NCBI GenBank assembly: GCA_024695545.1
Contig: JAILHZ010000081.1
Location: 1 to 6,017, forward strand
DNA: 6,017 bases
Reading direction: 5' to 3'
DNA from: Clostridiales bacterium
GTDB taxonomy: Bacteria; Bacillota_A; Clostridia; Saccharofermentanales; Saccharofermentanaceae
Made by a program: the position numbers and the translations under genes. Shown here one piece after another: positions 5,906 to 6,017 of the stretch (the first letter of the stretch is position 1; each line of letters starts with the position of its first letter). The notes below the pieces were generated by a model. It was not told where the DNA came from and did not search any database. It saw only the letters and a program-made list of their open reading frames with translations.

Positions 5906-6017
5906 ATGAAGATCACGACACAGGGAAACGGAATCAAGATCGGCAAGCGTCTGGAGGAAAAAATCGCCGGCAAACTCGCGAAATTCGACAAGTACTTCGG
6001 TGAAGAAGGATCTTTCA
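5906..6017 (+). CDS. hpf: Ribosome hibernation promoting factor (HPF/RaiA family), 5' part only
   Basis: Only the first 37 residues are in the window. ATG at 5906 has GGAAGGA (5890-5896) 9 nt upstream. The start MKITTQGNGIKIGKRLEEKI followed by KLAKFDKYF matches the beta strand, helix and LxKxDKYF signature at the beginning of the HPF/RaiA/YfiA domain. The family binds the 30S subunit at the decoding centre and inactivates ribosomes in slow growth; in Bacillota it is usually a long form that dimerises 70S into 100S particles through a C-terminal domain, which lies outside this window. The leader of about 50 nt begins with a hairpin. Gene length and C-terminal domain cannot be judged here. Confidence 0.9.
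   Translation, partial: MKITTQGNGIKIGKRLEEKIAGKLAKFDKYFGEEGSF

Overview
The window looks like a chromosomal segment from a Bacillota bacterium, probably a Clostridia lineage. The evidence is strong AGGAGG-type ribosome binding sites about 7-9 nt before the starts, sigma-A-like promoters in short intergenic gaps, zinc-ribbon/Yip1-type membrane proteins typical of gut and rumen Clostridia, a Thermotoga-like GH36 alpha-galactosidase, and trmB and hpf housekeeping genes. Base composition is moderate to fairly GC-rich in trmB and the galactosidase gene. No genus can be assigned from the sequence alone.

Layout. Three genes lie on the minus strand in the left two thirds. The first (1-974, cut by the left edge) and second (1101-1994) are tandem paralogues: an N-terminal four-cysteine zinc ribbon, a Pro/Gln/Tyr-rich linker of YPQQG-like repeats, and a multi-pass Yip1-like membrane domain. 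They are separated by a clear rho-independent terminator (1040-1074), so the pair is probably two transcription units. The third (2175-3821) is a complete cytoplasmic GH36 alpha-galactosidase with both catalytic aspartates recognisable. A 182-base divergent control region (3822-4003) separates it from the plus-strand genes: trmB (4004-4717, tRNA m7G46 methyltransferase), a zinc-ribbon protein of unknown function with an acidic low-complexity tail (4852-5646), and the start of a ribosome hibernation promoting factor gene (5906 to the right edge).

How the genes relate. There is no obvious single pathway. The galactosidase serves galactoside use; trmB and hpf concern tRNA and ribosomes; the three zinc-ribbon proteins share architecture but have no assigned role. 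Most genes have their own promoter, so this is a run of mostly monocistronic units rather than an operon.

Most notable are regulatory patterns. The 9-mer GTGCTTTTC occurs five times (four intergenic, two of these inside promoter spacers), far above chance. A 32-base near-palindrome overlaps the -35 of the galactosidase promoter. Several predicted leaders start with a stem-loop close to the inferred transcription start. TrmB has Lys where the family normally has a conserved His. I found no CRISPR array, insertion sequence, tRNA or rRNA, and no convincing new multi-gene system.
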